Source: Palsa-504 sp963739135
GTDB lineage: Bacteria; Actinomycetota; Actinomycetes; Streptosporangiales; Streptosporangiaceae
NCBI GenBank assembly: GCA_963739135.1
Contig: CAVTZG010000017.1
Location: 1,069,354-1,133,353 of the forward strand
Length of the DNA: 64,000 nucleotides
Direction: 5' to 3'
Of this stretch, positions 39,797 to 48,543 are shown one piece after another. Numbering within the stretch: position 1 is the first letter of the stretch; each line of letters starts with the position of its first letter. The position numbers and the translations under genes were made by a program. Below the pieces are notes generated by a model that was not told the origin of the DNA, did not search any database, and saw nothing but the letters and a program-made list of their open reading frames with translations.

Positions 39797-41107
39797 GTGA
39801 GCGTGGACCGTGAGCTGGACGTCGTGGTGTTCGGCGCCACCGGGTTCGCAGGGCGGCTGGTGGCCGGATACCTGGCTGGTCATGCGCCCGGCGGGGCCCG
39901 CATCGGGCTGGCCGGGCGGTCGGAGCGGCGGCTGGCCGAGGCCCGGGCAGGGCTGGGCGCCGCCGCGTCGGCCTGGCCGCTGCTGGTCGCCGATTCGGCC
40001 GATCCGGTGTCGGTCGAGGTGCTGGCGCGGGCGGCCCGGGTAGTGGTGAGCACGGTGGGCCCCTACCGCGCTCAGGGGCTAGCGCTGGTGGAAGCTTGCG
40101 CCGCCGCGGGCACCGATTACGCGGACCTGACCGGTGAGGTGCTGTTCATCCGGGATAGCATCGACCGCTGCCACGACGTCGCCGCCAGTACCGGTGCGCG
40201 GATCGTGCACGGCTGCGGGTTCGACTCGGTCCCGTCCGATCTGGGTGTGCTGGTGCTGCATCATGCCGCCCGCGCCGATGACGCCGGTGACCTGCTGGAC
40301 ACGACGCTGGCCGTGACGGCACTGCGGGGCGGGATCAGCGGCGGGACGCTGGCCTCGCTGATGGGGCAGCTGGACGAGGTGCGGGCCAGCGCTGAGCGCC
40401 GCCGCGTGGTCGGCGATCCCTATGCGCTCAGCCCCGATCGCACGGCCGAACCCGACCTAGGCGACGAGCGTGACCTGGATTGGGTCCGGTACGACGGTGA
40501 TCTGCGGATGTGGACAGGCCCGTGGGCCATGGCCGGGATCAACACCCGCGTGGTGCGCCGCAGCAACGCCCTGCAGGACTGGGCCTACGGCCGCCGGTTC
40601 CGCTACCGGGAGGTCACCGGGTTCGGCGCCAGCCCGGCTGCGCCCATGATGGCCGTCACGGCCAGCGCCGCGACGAAGGCTGCGCAGGCGGGGCTGGCGT
40701 TCGGGCCATCCCGGATGCTGCTCAGCCAGCTGCTGCCAGCCCCGGGCCAGGGCCCCGGCGACAAGACCCGCCGCACGGGCTTTTTCCGCATTCAGATCCA
40801 CACCCGGACCTCGGCCGGGGCACGCTACCTGGGCACGGTCGAGGCCCGCGGCGATCCGGGATATGCCGCCACCTCGGTCATGCTCGGCGAAACCGCACTG
40901 TGCCTGGCGCTGGACCGCGACCACCTGCCCGACCGCGCCGGCGTGCTGACACCGGCCACGGCCATGGGCGCCGCGCTCACCGCCCGGCTCAGATCAGCGG
41001 GCCATACGCTGGCCGCCCGCCAGATCACTCAGTTACAGCCGCACACGCTGGTGGCGCTCCTAGCCGCTAGCCGCGGTCGTGGTCCTTTCGCTGGCGTCAG
41101 ACGGTGA
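39797..41107 (+). CDS. Saccharopine dehydrogenase-like/trans-acting enoyl reductase family protein
   Basis: A 436-aa protein starting at a GTG. The N-terminal Rossmann motif is VVFGATGFAGRLVAGYLA, followed by RIGLAGRSERRLAEAR. HGCGFDSVPSDLGVLVL is the group signature. Mycobacterial relatives (Rv2953 type) reduce polyketide or lipid enoyl intermediates in trans. Others in actinobacteria are uncharacterised. There is no polyketide synthase nearby, so the substrate is unknown. Its end overlaps the convergent oxidoreductase gene by 11 bp. Confidence 0.88.
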   Translation: MSVDRELDVVVFGATGFAGRLVAGYLAGHAPGGARIGLAGRSERRLAEARAGLGAAASAWPLLVADSADPVSVEVLARAARVVVSTVGPYRAQGLALVEACAAAGTDYADLTGEVLFIRDSIDRCHDVAASTGARIVHGCGFDSVPSDLGVLVLHHAARADDAGDLLDTTLAVTALRGGISGGTLASLMGQLDEVRASAERRRVVGDPYALSPDRTAEPDLGDERDLDWVRYDGDLRMWTGPWAMAGINTRVVRRSNALQDWAYGRRFRYREVTGFGASPAAPMMAVTASAATKAAQAGLAFGPSRMLLSQLLPAPGQGPGDKTRRTGFFRIQIHTRTSAGARYLGTVEARGDPGYAATSVMLGETALCLALDRDHLPDRAGVLTPATAMGAALTARLRSAGHTLAARQITQLQPHTLVALLAASRGRGPFAGVRR

Positions 41108-42068
41108 TGACGACCTTTCCCCGGGCGTGTCCCTGCTCCAGGTACCGGATGGCCTCCGGTGCTTCGCTCAGCGGGTAGCTCCTGTCGATGACCGGCGTGA
41201 TCTTCCCGGCTTCGATAAGCTCCCTGAGAACGAGCAGGTCCTCGTGGTTCTCCCGGCAGATGAACGTCGTCAGCTTCTGGTCCACGAACCGGGACAGCAG
41301 CAGCGCCCGGAGCTGGCGATCGGTGCCTCCGAGCCACCGGCCGCCCGTCTCGCCTCCGGCGATGACCAGCGTCCCCTTCGGAGTGAGGGCCCGCCGCAGG
41401 CGGGAGAGCGACGAGTTCCCGCCGATGTCGAGGAGCACGTCGTAGCGCTGCTTGCCGTCAGCGAAGTCCGCATGTGTGTAGTCGATGACATGGCCGGCGC
41501 CGATAGACCGGACCAGGTCCACCTTCGTGGTGGTGCACACGCCGGTGACCTGTGCCCCGAACGCCGTGGCCAGTTGCACCGCGAAGGTTCCCACGCCGCC
41601 CGACGCGCCGATGATCAGCACCTTCTGGCCCGGCTGGACCCGCCCGTGGTCGCGCAGGCCTTGCAGGGCGGTCAGGCCGGAGACGGCGACCGCCGCGGCC
41701 TGTTCGAAGGTGAGGTTCGCCGGCTTGGGCGCGAGCTTGTTCTCCGGAGCGCGGGCGTACTCGGCGAAGGCGCCCTTGCCGATGCCGAATACCTCATCGC
41801 CGGGCTGGAACCTGGTCACGTCGTGGCCGGCCGCTGTCACGACCCCGGCCATATCCGTGCCCGGGACCGGGGTCTTGGGCGCGCGGAGTCCGTAGCCTGC
41901 CAGGCGTACCGGGTACGGCAGGCCGGTCATGAGGTGCCAGGCGCCCCGGTCCACGCCCGCCGCATGCACGCGTACCAGTACCTCGCCGGCGGCTATCTCG
42001 GGCGTGCCGATGTCCCGGAACTCGAGCACATCCGCCGAACCGTAGGTGTCCTGGACGATCGCTTTCAT
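41097..42068 (-). CDS. Zinc-independent medium-chain dehydrogenase (NAD(P)H:quinone oxidoreductase-like)
   Basis: A 323-aa MDR enzyme. The GroES-like N-terminal domain has VLVRVHAAGVDRGAWHLMTG, and the cofactor site is VLIIGASGGVGTFAVQLATAFGAQV. It lacks the zinc ligands of alcohol dehydrogenases, so quinone or enone reduction is more likely. The end VIDRSYPLSEAPEAIRYLEQGHARGKVV is typical. AAGG precedes the ATG at 42068. A small winged-helix regulator starts 350 bp upstream on the same strand. Confidence 0.92.
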   Translation of the reverse strand: MKAIVQDTYGSADVLEFRDIGTPEIAAGEVLVRVHAAGVDRGAWHLMTGLPYPVRLAGYGLRAPKTPVPGTDMAGVVTAAGHDVTRFQPGDEVFGIGKGAFAEYARAPENKLAPKPANLTFEQAAAVAVSGLTALQGLRDHGRVQPGQKVLIIGASGGVGTFAVQLATAFGAQVTGVCTTTKVDLVRSIGAGHVIDYTHADFADGKQRYDVLLDIGGNSSLSRLRRALTPKGTLVIAGGETGGRWLGGTDRQLRALLLSRFVDQKLTTFICRENHEDLLVLRELIEAGKITPVIDRSYPLSEAPEAIRYLEQGHARGKVVITV

Positions 42069-42130
42069 GCGTTACCTTCTTCCTGGCGGGTCGGCCCCGC
42101 GGGCATCGGTGCCGGCGCGCTGGCACCTGG

Positions 42131-42421
42131 TCAGGTCGCGGGCGCGTCGACGCCGGTCAGGAGGGCCAGGATCTCGCCGACAGTGCGTTCCCGCCCGTCC
42201 GGTTCTGGCAGCGGGAGGTGTGACTGGACGTGGTAGCGGTTGCGGCGGCCGTTCTTCTCCTTGACCACGTAGCCAGCCTCGACCAGATCCGTGATGATGC
42301 CGAAGGCGCTGCGTTCGGTGATGTTCAGGCTGGCTGCGATGTCGCGCAGGCGCACCCCGGGGTCATGGGCGATGAGCAGGAGAACCCGGGCGTGATGAGT
42401 CAGGAAGGTCCAGCTGGGCAC
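42131..42421 (-). CDS. Winged-helix transcriptional regulator (MarR/ArsR-like, small)
   Basis: A 96-aa DNA-binding protein starting at a GTG (MPSWTFLTHHARVLLLIAHD). The HTH is visible as VRLRDIAASLNITERSAFGIITDLVEAGYV, with a beta-wing KEKNGRRNRYHV after it. Close relatives are widespread single-domain actinobacterial regulators. It lies 62 bp upstream of the oxidoreductase on the same strand and may be co-transcribed with it. Confidence 0.88.
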   Translation of the reverse strand: MPSWTFLTHHARVLLLIAHDPGVRLRDIAASLNITERSAFGIITDLVEAGYVVKEKNGRRNRYHVQSHLPLPEPDGRERTVGEILALLTGVDAPAT

Positions 42422-42992
42422 CCTGATAGGTTACCAGATTCCGGAAACAACTTGCTAGTTTCTTTATGCGGGTATAGCGTGGCATCAGGCACCGGACATC
42501 AGCCCGCCACCAGCGGCCAGCTTCCCGGGGCTACCGGAGGAGCAGATGCGCACCGATTCGGTCATCACGATCGTTGGTGCCCATGACGCTCGCAATGCCG
42601 CGTTCCGGCTGACGAGGCCGGTGCCTGCTGAAAGCTGCCGGGCCGGGATCCTGGCCTGGCGGCGGCGGTGACGCGGTGAATGCCAGCGACTTCGAGGCCA
42701 CAGGTCGCCCTGCTCGGGCCCGGCCTGGCGCTGTCGCTGGTCATCCCGGCAAAGAGCAGCAGGAAGGACGCCGCAGGCGATTCAGCTTGCGTGCACCCGC
42801 CGGTGCCCGCCACAGGGTCAGCGCGATAGCGGCCGCCCTGGGCCGCTGCCGCCGGCAGCTGACGCCGGCGCTACTGGGCGTTGGCTAACAGCCATTCGCC
42901 CGCCCATCCTCCGTCGCAGCGTTCCGGCCGACCGCTAACCACGCGGCCGCCGAGGACGCTGCGGCGGGCCCCTACTGCCAAGGGAAGACATC
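42422..42992. other. Gap without a confident gene
   Basis: The first 60 bp are A/T-rich and probably hold the promoter of the winged-helix gene. A 41-codon plus-strand frame from 42546 (MRTDSVITIVGAHDARNAAF) is the only candidate with a natural start. It has no recognised family. Confidence 0.4.
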
Positions 42993-43382
42993 GTGCCTGA
43001 ACCAGCCGCACCCCACCCGGATCCGGGTCCTGCCACCACCCCGCCGCGTCCATCCGCCAACGGCACCGCCCCGCCAAAGCCGTCGGTCCCGCCGATGCCC
43101 TACGAGGCCACCAATAACGGCACCGCCCCGCCCCAGCCGACGGTCCCGCCGATGCCCTACGAGGCCACCAATAACGGCACCGCCCCGCCCAAGCCAACGG
43201 TCCCGCCGATGCCCTACGAGGCCACCAATAACGGCACCGCCCCGCCAAAGCCAACGGTCCCGCCGATGCCATCGGAGGTCACGACGGCGCGCACACGCCC
43301 GCAGCGGCCCGCGGCCGGCGCGTCCCGCACGGCGATGTCGCCGCTGCGCAAGATGATGCACCGAGCGCCCCGCCATGCGTAA
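42993..43382 (+). CDS. Proline-rich tandem-repeat protein
   Basis: A 129-aa protein starting at a GTG with AGGGAAG upstream. Four 19-residue repeats (residues about 23-98, unit NGTAPPKPTVPPMPYEATN) are followed by a basic tail (TARTRPQRP, LRKMMHRAPRHA). There is no signal peptide or membrane segment. Such Pro-rich disordered repeats can act as spacers or interaction scaffolds. The downstream STAS-domain gene starts 8 bp before its end, so the two are translationally coupled. The function is unknown. Confidence 0.7.
   Translation: MPEPAAPHPDPGPATTPPRPSANGTAPPKPSVPPMPYEATNNGTAPPQPTVPPMPYEATNNGTAPPKPTVPPMPYEATNNGTAPPKPTVPPMPSEVTTARTRPQRPAAGASRTAMSPLRKMMHRAPRHA
43059..43286 (+). repeat. Four 57-bp tandem repeats inside the Pro-rich gene
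   Basis: The unit begins AACGGCACCGCCCCGCC. The first three copies are nearly identical and the fourth diverges at its end. Copy number probably varies through recombination or slippage. Confidence 0.92.
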
Positions 43383-43917
43383 TCTCGGCCCGCTGGCCGG
43401 CGGTCCGCGGGCCATCATGGCATGCTGCGCGCCACGCGACCTGTCCCCGGCTCACGTGATCGGAAACGCTGTGACGCACTCCGCGGCTGATGAGACCAGC
43501 CTCAGTCTTAGCTCCCGGACAGACCGCGGCGGCTACGTCATCGCCGTGCTCAGCGGGGAACTCGGCATCGCGTCCGCTCCCGCCCTGCGCGAGCAACTCA
43601 GCAGCCTGCTCCGCGCCGCCAGCCACCTGATCATCGACCTGTCCGCGGTAGAGCGCGCGGACGCCAGCAGCCTTGCGGTCCTGGTGGGCAGCGGACGCCG
43701 CGCCGGGCTGCTCGGCGGATCCCTGCGCCTGGCCGCACCATCGCCCGAGGTAACCAGGGTCCTGTCAGTCACCGGCCTGAACCAGCACCTCGATATCTTT
43801 CCCACGGTCCGGGCAGCGATCACCGGCCAGCCGAGGCTGCCCGAAGCGATCTTCCCGTCGGCAACTGTCCCGGCTCGCGGCTGCATCGATGGCGCCATCG
43901 CGGGCGCGGCTGCATAA
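43375..43917 (+). CDS. STAS-domain anti-sigma factor antagonist-like protein
   Basis: A 180-aa protein whose STAS domain covers about residues 40-140 (GGYVIAVLSGELGIASAPALREQL, then LIIDLSAVERADASSLAVLVG). The serine in DASSL is at the position phosphorylated by anti-sigma kinases in SpoIIAA/RsbV proteins. The first 35 residues may not be translated, since in-frame starts exist at 43417 and 43471. It is coupled to the Pro-rich protein gene. No anti-sigma kinase or sigma factor gene is adjacent. Confidence 0.85.
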   Translation: MRNLGPLAGGPRAIMACCAPRDLSPAHVIGNAVTHSAADETSLSLSSRTDRGGYVIAVLSGELGIASAPALREQLSSLLRAASHLIIDLSAVERADASSLAVLVGSGRRAGLLGGSLRLAAPSPEVTRVLSVTGLNQHLDIFPTVRAAITGQPRLPEAIFPSATVPARGCIDGAIAGAAA

Positions 43918-44112
43918 TCGGCTATGCCTGCCATTGACCGAGCGACCGCCAGGGCAGGCCAGGGCTTGATAAGTTGACTGGGCGGGCCTGGCCGGGCCGA
44001 AGCTCGCCGAGCCCGGAGATGGCTAGATCGATCACGGAATGTGACTGCGCTCGGGCTACTCCTGTTCCTTATCCGTTCCTTATCCGTGCCAGGACGTGTG
44101 ACCGGCGCTGGA

Positions 44113-44676
44113 TCACACTCTGGCAGTGTCGCGGCGCAGGCGCCAGGCGGCGCCTGCCACGAAGATCGCGAGCCACACGGCCAGGTTCAGGATCCAGATC
44201 CATTCCAGGGTGCCGCCGGCCAGCGGGTAGTGGACGAGCTGGCTGAGCCCGTACAGCGGCGTGAACTTGGCGAAGGTCTGCAAATCCGGCGAGAACTGGC
44301 TGAGCGGGATGAACAGGCCGCCGGCGAAGGCGCACAGCGTCAGGCCCCTGCGGACCGCCTGCCGCGGCGCCATGCCGTAGACCTCGACCGCACCGGCATC
44401 CGGACGGGACAGGCCCAAGATCATGTCGATCGTCGAGGTCTTCCCGGCGCCGTTGGGACCCAGGAAAGCCATCACCTCTCCGGAGCCGATGGCCAGGGCA
44501 ACTCCCCGCACGGCCCGCACCGAGCCGAAGCTCTTGTGCACCCCCCGCAGGTCGACAGCAAGCGGCGGCACGGCGCGGTCCTGGCGCCCTGGCAGCGCAG
44601 CACGCTCCGCATCGTCCCGGGCTGTCTGCATGGCGCGGCCCGTCGGCCTGGCCAGCGACCCGGGGTTTTTACTCAT
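44113..44676 (-). pseudogene. ABC transporter relic: ATPase N-terminus fused in frame to permease C-terminus
   Basis: The 187-aa frame starts MSKNPGSLARP and reads as an ABC ATPase up to about residue 110 (VHKSFGSVRAVRGVALAI, Walker A GPNGAGKTSTIDMI, then MAPRQAVRRG). It then switches to the last third of an ABC-2 permease (AGGLFIPLSQFSPDLQTFAKFTPLYGLSQLVHY, then a final membrane helix). The signature motif, Walker B and most of the permease are missing. An in-frame deletion of about 1.3-1.5 kb across two adjacent genes explains it. The product cannot hydrolyse ATP normally. Confidence 0.8.
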
Positions 44677-44797
44677 TCCGGCTGCCTTTGCCGCGCCACC
44701 ACCAGGGGGCGAAAGAGCCCGTGCGCGTCTTGCGCCATGCGATGTTCCCGACCGCCAGGAGCACCGCAGCAATCACGATAATCAGCTCAATACTCAT
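44669..44797 (-). CDS. 42-aa single-pass membrane micro-protein
   Basis: A short frame with a strong ribosome-binding site (AGGAGG) before the ATG at 44797. It encodes MSIELIIVIAAVLLAVGNIAW, a membrane helix, then a basic tail with a Trp triplet. Its stop overlaps the start of the ABC relic (ATGAGTAA), which shows translational coupling. It may be an accessory peptide of the lost ABC transporter. Confidence 0.65.
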   Translation of the reverse strand: MSIELIIVIAAVLLAVGNIAWRKTRTGSFAPWWWRGKGSRNE

Positions 44798-45050
44798 CCC
44801 GATACCTCCTGGCCAAACTGCTCAGAAGAGGCGCCGGTCTACGTGGGGCGACAACCCAAGGTGATCGTCCTGCCCGAACCGGGCGCCTCGTGGATCAATC
44901 TGCTAAATCGGCGCTACCAGGGTCCGGAGCAACGCTCCCGGACGCTGCTCAAACTGCCTTAAGTAGAGACCAGCACGGCTACGGGAATATCCGTCGTGCC
45001 ACCACTTACGCTACATCAGGGCCATATCCCACGGCGACGGGCCGGGCGAG

Positions 45051-46745
45051 GTGATCGCGGAGGATGTCGCGCCGGGCTGGGAGCCGTGGCTGGGGCTATG
45101 GTTCCCGGCGATTGACGTGCCGCCGCAGGCACGGCGCCTATACGTGCAGAACTGGATACGGGTCATCGCCGACGTCAACGACCGCGGGGCGGCGTTGATA
45201 CCTCCGCAGCGGCCGGGCACACAGCGACCCCTGGACTTGTCCGGTTCGGCGCTGCGTACCGTGTCGAGCTATCACCTGGAGTACCTGCGTAACATCGGCG
45301 TGCGCGGCTCCATGTCGCTGTCGCTCATCCAGGATGGCCGGCTGTGGGGACTAATTGCCTGCCACAGCGGCACGCCCCGGCGGCTGAGTGCCGATCAGCG
45401 CGCCGCCTGTGAGATGTTCGGCATCGCGCTGTCGCTGCAGCTGAACGCCGTCGAGGATCGCCAGCGTGCGGCGGGCGAGGCCGAGGCCCGGCGAGTCCTG
45501 CAGCAGATTATCGACGCTGCCGATGCCGTCGGGCCAGAACGGTTCGGCGAGCACCTCGTCGCGGACGCCCGGCTGTGCAACCTGGTCGGCGCCGATGGCG
45601 TCTACGCGCGCTTCGGCGCCGCCTGGCACGCATCTGGTCTGGTACCGGACCTGTCAGGACTGCCGACCTTGCTGACGCACCTGCCCTCGGGGCCGGTCGG
45701 CCGGGCGTGGTCGACGCACCGCCTGGGCCAGGATCTGGGCGAGCTGGCCCATCTGGCTGGTGACTGCGCTGGCCTGCTGCTCGTGCCGCTGAGCTCCACT
45801 GGCGATGTGCTGGCCTGGTTCCGCAGGGAGGTATCAAGCACCGTGCGGTGGGCCGCCGATCCAGAGCGTCCGGTAGTAACGGGCAGTCGGGGGCAGCGGC
45901 TGACCCCGCGCGGTTCCTCCTCTGTGTGGCAGGAGACCGTACGCGGGCAGTGCCTGCCGTGGTCGGGCGAGGCGCACGGCACCGCCGAGGAGACGTACCG
46001 GGCCTTGTGCAACGTCGCAGTCCGGCACGCGACGCCGCTGCGTGCGGCCAACGCGGAGCTTGCGCGCAGCGACGACGAACTCGAGGCGTTCGCCCGCGCC
46101 GCGTCGCATGACCTGAAGGAGCCGCTCCGCGGGATCGTCAACTACGCCACGCTCATAAAGCGGGACTCTGCCGTGCTTGACGATGCCACCGTGAAACATC
46201 TGGATACCATCCGCCGGCTCGCCTTCCGAATGGATGATCTGCTGAACTCGCTACTGGAGTACTCGCGCCTAGGCCGGGCCGACCTGCGCATGACGACAGT
46301 ATCGATGGACGATGTGCTCGATGACATCGAGGAAATCCTCGGCGCTCGTTTCGCCGATGCCGACGTGCAGCTACGCCGTCCGATGCGGCTGGGCGCCGTT
46401 TCCGGTGACCGGATCCGGCTGCAGGAAGTGCTGGTCAATCTGGTCAGCAACGCTGTCAAGTACGCCCGGGCCGATCCGCCGCGCTGGGTAGAGGTGGGCT
46501 ATGAGGACGCCGTGCCGCCCGATGCCGAGCAGCCGCTGCGCGCGTTCTACGTTCGCGACAACGGCATTGGCATCCGAGCCGAGCAGCAGGAAGACATCTT
46601 CCGGCGCGTGCACGAACCGAGCGCTCGCGGTGGCGGCGCGGGCGCTGGACTGACAATCAGCCGGCGCATCGTCGAACGCCACGGCGGGCAGTTGTGGGTT
46701 CGAGCGGTACCAGGGCAGGGCACCACGTTCTACTTCACGCTCTAG
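45051..46745 (+). CDS. Bacteriophytochrome-like histidine kinase lacking PAS and part of GAF
   Basis: A 564-aa kinase beginning inside a phytochrome GAF domain (PWLGLWFPAIDVPPQARRLY, LRTVSSYHLEYLRNIGV, GRLWGLIACHSG). A PHY-like region follows, then HisKA (FARAASHDLKEPLRGIVNY with the phospho-His) and HATPase (VLVNLVSNAVKYA, DNGIGI, GAGLTISRRIVERHGG). The frame is open upstream to about 44971, and the phytochrome resemblance continues there without a start codon. The N-terminal PAS domain that holds the bilin cysteine of bacteriophytochromes is missing. The Cph1-type cysteine before His-Leu-x-Tyr-Leu is Tyr here, so bilin attachment is not expected. Confidence 0.85.
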   Translation: MIAEDVAPGWEPWLGLWFPAIDVPPQARRLYVQNWIRVIADVNDRGAALIPPQRPGTQRPLDLSGSALRTVSSYHLEYLRNIGVRGSMSLSLIQDGRLWGLIACHSGTPRRLSADQRAACEMFGIALSLQLNAVEDRQRAAGEAEARRVLQQIIDAADAVGPERFGEHLVADARLCNLVGADGVYARFGAAWHASGLVPDLSGLPTLLTHLPSGPVGRAWSTHRLGQDLGELAHLAGDCAGLLLVPLSSTGDVLAWFRREVSSTVRWAADPERPVVTGSRGQRLTPRGSSSVWQETVRGQCLPWSGEAHGTAEETYRALCNVAVRHATPLRAANAELARSDDELEAFARAASHDLKEPLRGIVNYATLIKRDSAVLDDATVKHLDTIRRLAFRMDDLLNSLLEYSRLGRADLRMTTVSMDDVLDDIEEILGARFADADVQLRRPMRLGAVSGDRIRLQEVLVNLVSNAVKYARADPPRWVEVGYEDAVPPDAEQPLRAFYVRDNGIGIRAEQQEDIFRRVHEPSARGGGAGAGLTISRRIVERHGGQLWVRAVPGQGTTFYFTL

Positions 46746-46811
46746 CGGGCGGGCAGCCGACAAGTTCCACCTTCGCGGGCACCACAAGCGCCGCATCCGA
46801 GTTGGGAGGGA

Positions 46812-46985
46812 TTACCGCGCCGGGGGCTTCACGGGTCGCCGCCGCATTCGCAGGGCACCCAGAATAAGGGCAACGAGAAACACGGCAATGCCGATGAACA
46901 GCAAGAACAGCAGACCCTTGACGACGACACCCACCAGGCCGAGCACGATTGCCACGATCACGAGGAGGAGGAAGAAGGCAAGCAT
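46812..46985 (-). CDS. 57-aa hydrophobic two-helix membrane protein
   Basis: A small frame from the ATG at 46985 (GGAG eight bases upstream) to a TAA. It has two membrane segments (MLAFFLLLVIVAIVLGLVG and LLFLLFIGIAVFLVALILG) and a short Arg/Lys-rich end. Small hydrophobic proteins of this layout are common in actinobacteria. It lies 25 bp after the PRC-barrel gene on the same strand, so the two are probably co-transcribed. Confidence 0.7.
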   Translation of the reverse strand: MLAFFLLLVIVAIVLGLVGVVVKGLLFLLFIGIAVFLVALILGALRMRRRPVKPPAR

Positions 46986-47010
46986 CTGATGCTCCGCTCA
47001 GTCGTACTGG

Positions 47011-47418
47011 TCAGCGGCGGGCCAGTTGCCGTTCACCGCTGGTGCCTGCCTGATATGTCAGGCCGTAGTGCTTGAAGATGGCCTCTTCGTCGGCCGCTGG
47101 CAGCTCGCCGTCGGTGCTGATCGAGGGAGAATCCTTCACTTGCTTCCTGTCGTGAGCGACCTTGAGATATCCGGGACCCACGGTCGCATGAGCCAGGGGA
47201 ACGAACACCAGCCGGTGCCGGGTAGGCAACCCGACCTTGACGGTGCCGAACGCTGGCAGGTCTGTGCTCGTGTCGACGTAGACGGCCTCCAGCTCCCCGA
47301 TCTTGTGACCGTCTGAGTCAACAACGTCGTGACCACGCCACTCCCGGATATCGCCTGCCTCGAACACGCCCGCCTTCCTCTCCGCGGCATCGCATGTGCT
47401 CACAGTCATTCCCTGCAT
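47011..47418 (-). CDS. PRC-barrel domain protein
   Basis: A 135-aa protein with a PRC-barrel (DIREWRGHDVVDSDGHKIGELEAVYVDT, then VGLPTRHRLVFVPLAHATV). The C-terminal tail includes EEAIFKHYGLTYQ, which resembles actinobacterial PRC proteins of stress regions. An ATG at 47409 could also serve as start. The domain binds proteins or RNA in ribosome maturation and photosynthetic reaction centres; here the role is unknown. Confidence 0.88.
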   Translation of the reverse strand: MQGMTVSTCDAAERKAGVFEAGDIREWRGHDVVDSDGHKIGELEAVYVDTSTDLPAFGTVKVGLPTRHRLVFVPLAHATVGPGYLKVAHDRKQVKDSPSISTDGELPAADEEAIFKHYGLTYQAGTSGERQLARR

Positions 47419-47577
47419 GGGATGCCGTACAGAGCCAGCGTAGCCCGGCCAGGGTGATGCCGTCGTCGTGCGCGTGCCGCTCGTCTCCTCCCCCGTCCTC
47501 CTGATAGGTACCGGGTCTTTCCGGGAAAGATCTCGGTCATGGCCGCCATGAGGACGTTAATTTGTGCGCTACCTGGG

Positions 47578-47829
47578 TTATCGGTTACGCAGGGAGATCT
47601 CGTCGGACTCGGCGATGTGGTCAGCCTCGACGGCTCTCAGCCCCTGGCCCAGGTGCTCACGAGCCTGCCGCAGCAGCTTGAGGGAGTTGGTGGAGGGGCT
47701 GCGCGGGGCGGCGCGCTCCGGATCAGCCCCGTGTTCCTCGATGAGGTGAGTCTGCAGGGCCGCGGCGACTTCGTCGGCCGCCTTCAGCGCGTGGTAGATG
47801 GCCCGGTCTCGTGCAGTGTCGTCAACCAT
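47578..47829 (-). CDS. Hypothetical 83-aa helical protein
   Basis: The frame starts MVDDTARDRAIYHALKAADEV and is mostly charged, predicted helix, with no membrane segment or recognised domain. Codon use and start (ATG) look real. It lies 66 bp downstream of the flippase-like gene on the same strand. Confidence 0.5.
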   Translation of the reverse strand: MVDDTARDRAIYHALKAADEVAAALQTHLIEEHGADPERAAPRSPSTNSLKLLRQAREHLGQGLRAVEADHIAESDEISLRNR

Positions 47830-47895
47830 GGAGCCAGTATCGCGCCTCTGCCCGCGTCAGGAGCCTTGAGGACTCACCTGCCAGGCGCCCTCCCG

Positions 47896-48543
47896 TTATC
47901 CGGCGTGCCCAATTGGCGCTGGCAGGCTCGTTTGGGCCAGCTGACCGGCTCCGGCGGGCTTGGCGTGGATAAGGGCTGGCGCGTGCCGCCAGGTGAGGCA
48001 GGCGACCGCGCCGAGGGGGATGGGGGGCAGGTAGGTGACGGCCCGGTACAACAGCACGGCGGCGGTCACCTGCGCACCATCCCGGTGGCCGGCAGCCAGC
48101 GTGGCAATCAGTCCGAGTTCGGTGATACCGAGGCCGCCGGGGGTAATGGGCAGCACCGTCAGCAGCCGGACGAACGCGAAGGCCGCCAGGGAGGTCTGCC
48201 AGGGTACCTGGGCCTGGGACAGGCCGATGCCGCGCAGGCATGCCAGCAGGACAAGCCACAAGGTGAGGTTGCTCGCCGCGGTGGCGGCGGTGATCCGCCA
48301 GCCGCGGGCGGCGATCCGGGCGCCGGCCCGGCCGCGGAAGCCAAGCAGTGATCCGGGGATGTCGAAGGACGCCGGCCGGTGTGCCACCCGGCAGGCCGTA
48401 ACCAGCGCGAGCCGCAGCGCGCGGCCCGCGCGGACCGCGAACGACTCGCTGCGCATGAGGAGGCCGAGCCCGGCGGCCAGGGCGGCGAGCAAGGCCAGGC
48501 CGACACGCCGCCTGATACCCGGCGGACGCGGGTCTTGGCTCAT
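47896..48543 (-). CDS. Flippase-like/LPG-synthase TM-domain membrane protein, N-terminally truncated
   Basis: A 215-aa membrane protein that keeps the second half of the UPF0104 (AglD/MprF-type) fold. Its hallmark LPITPGGLGITELGLIATLA lies around residues 130-150, between hydrophobic helices. Family members usually have 300 or more residues, so the first four or so helices are missing. A CACCACGGCCCGTTCGG repeat lies directly upstream, where the N-terminal part should be. It is a probable relic or a shortened version. Confidence 0.65.
   Translation of the reverse strand: MSQDPRPPGIRRRVGLALLAALAAGLGLLMRSESFAVRAGRALRLALVTACRVAHRPASFDIPGSLLGFRGRAGARIAARGWRITAATAASNLTLWLVLLACLRGIGLSQAQVPWQTSLAAFAFVRLLTVLPITPGGLGITELGLIATLAAGHRDGAQVTAAVLLYRAVTYLPPIPLGAVACLTWRHAPALIHAKPAGAGQLAQTSLPAPIGHAG

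Noticed and set aside
43059..43286. CRISPR array
   Set aside because: The repeats are contiguous 57-bp units in an open reading frame without spacers. No cas genes are present.
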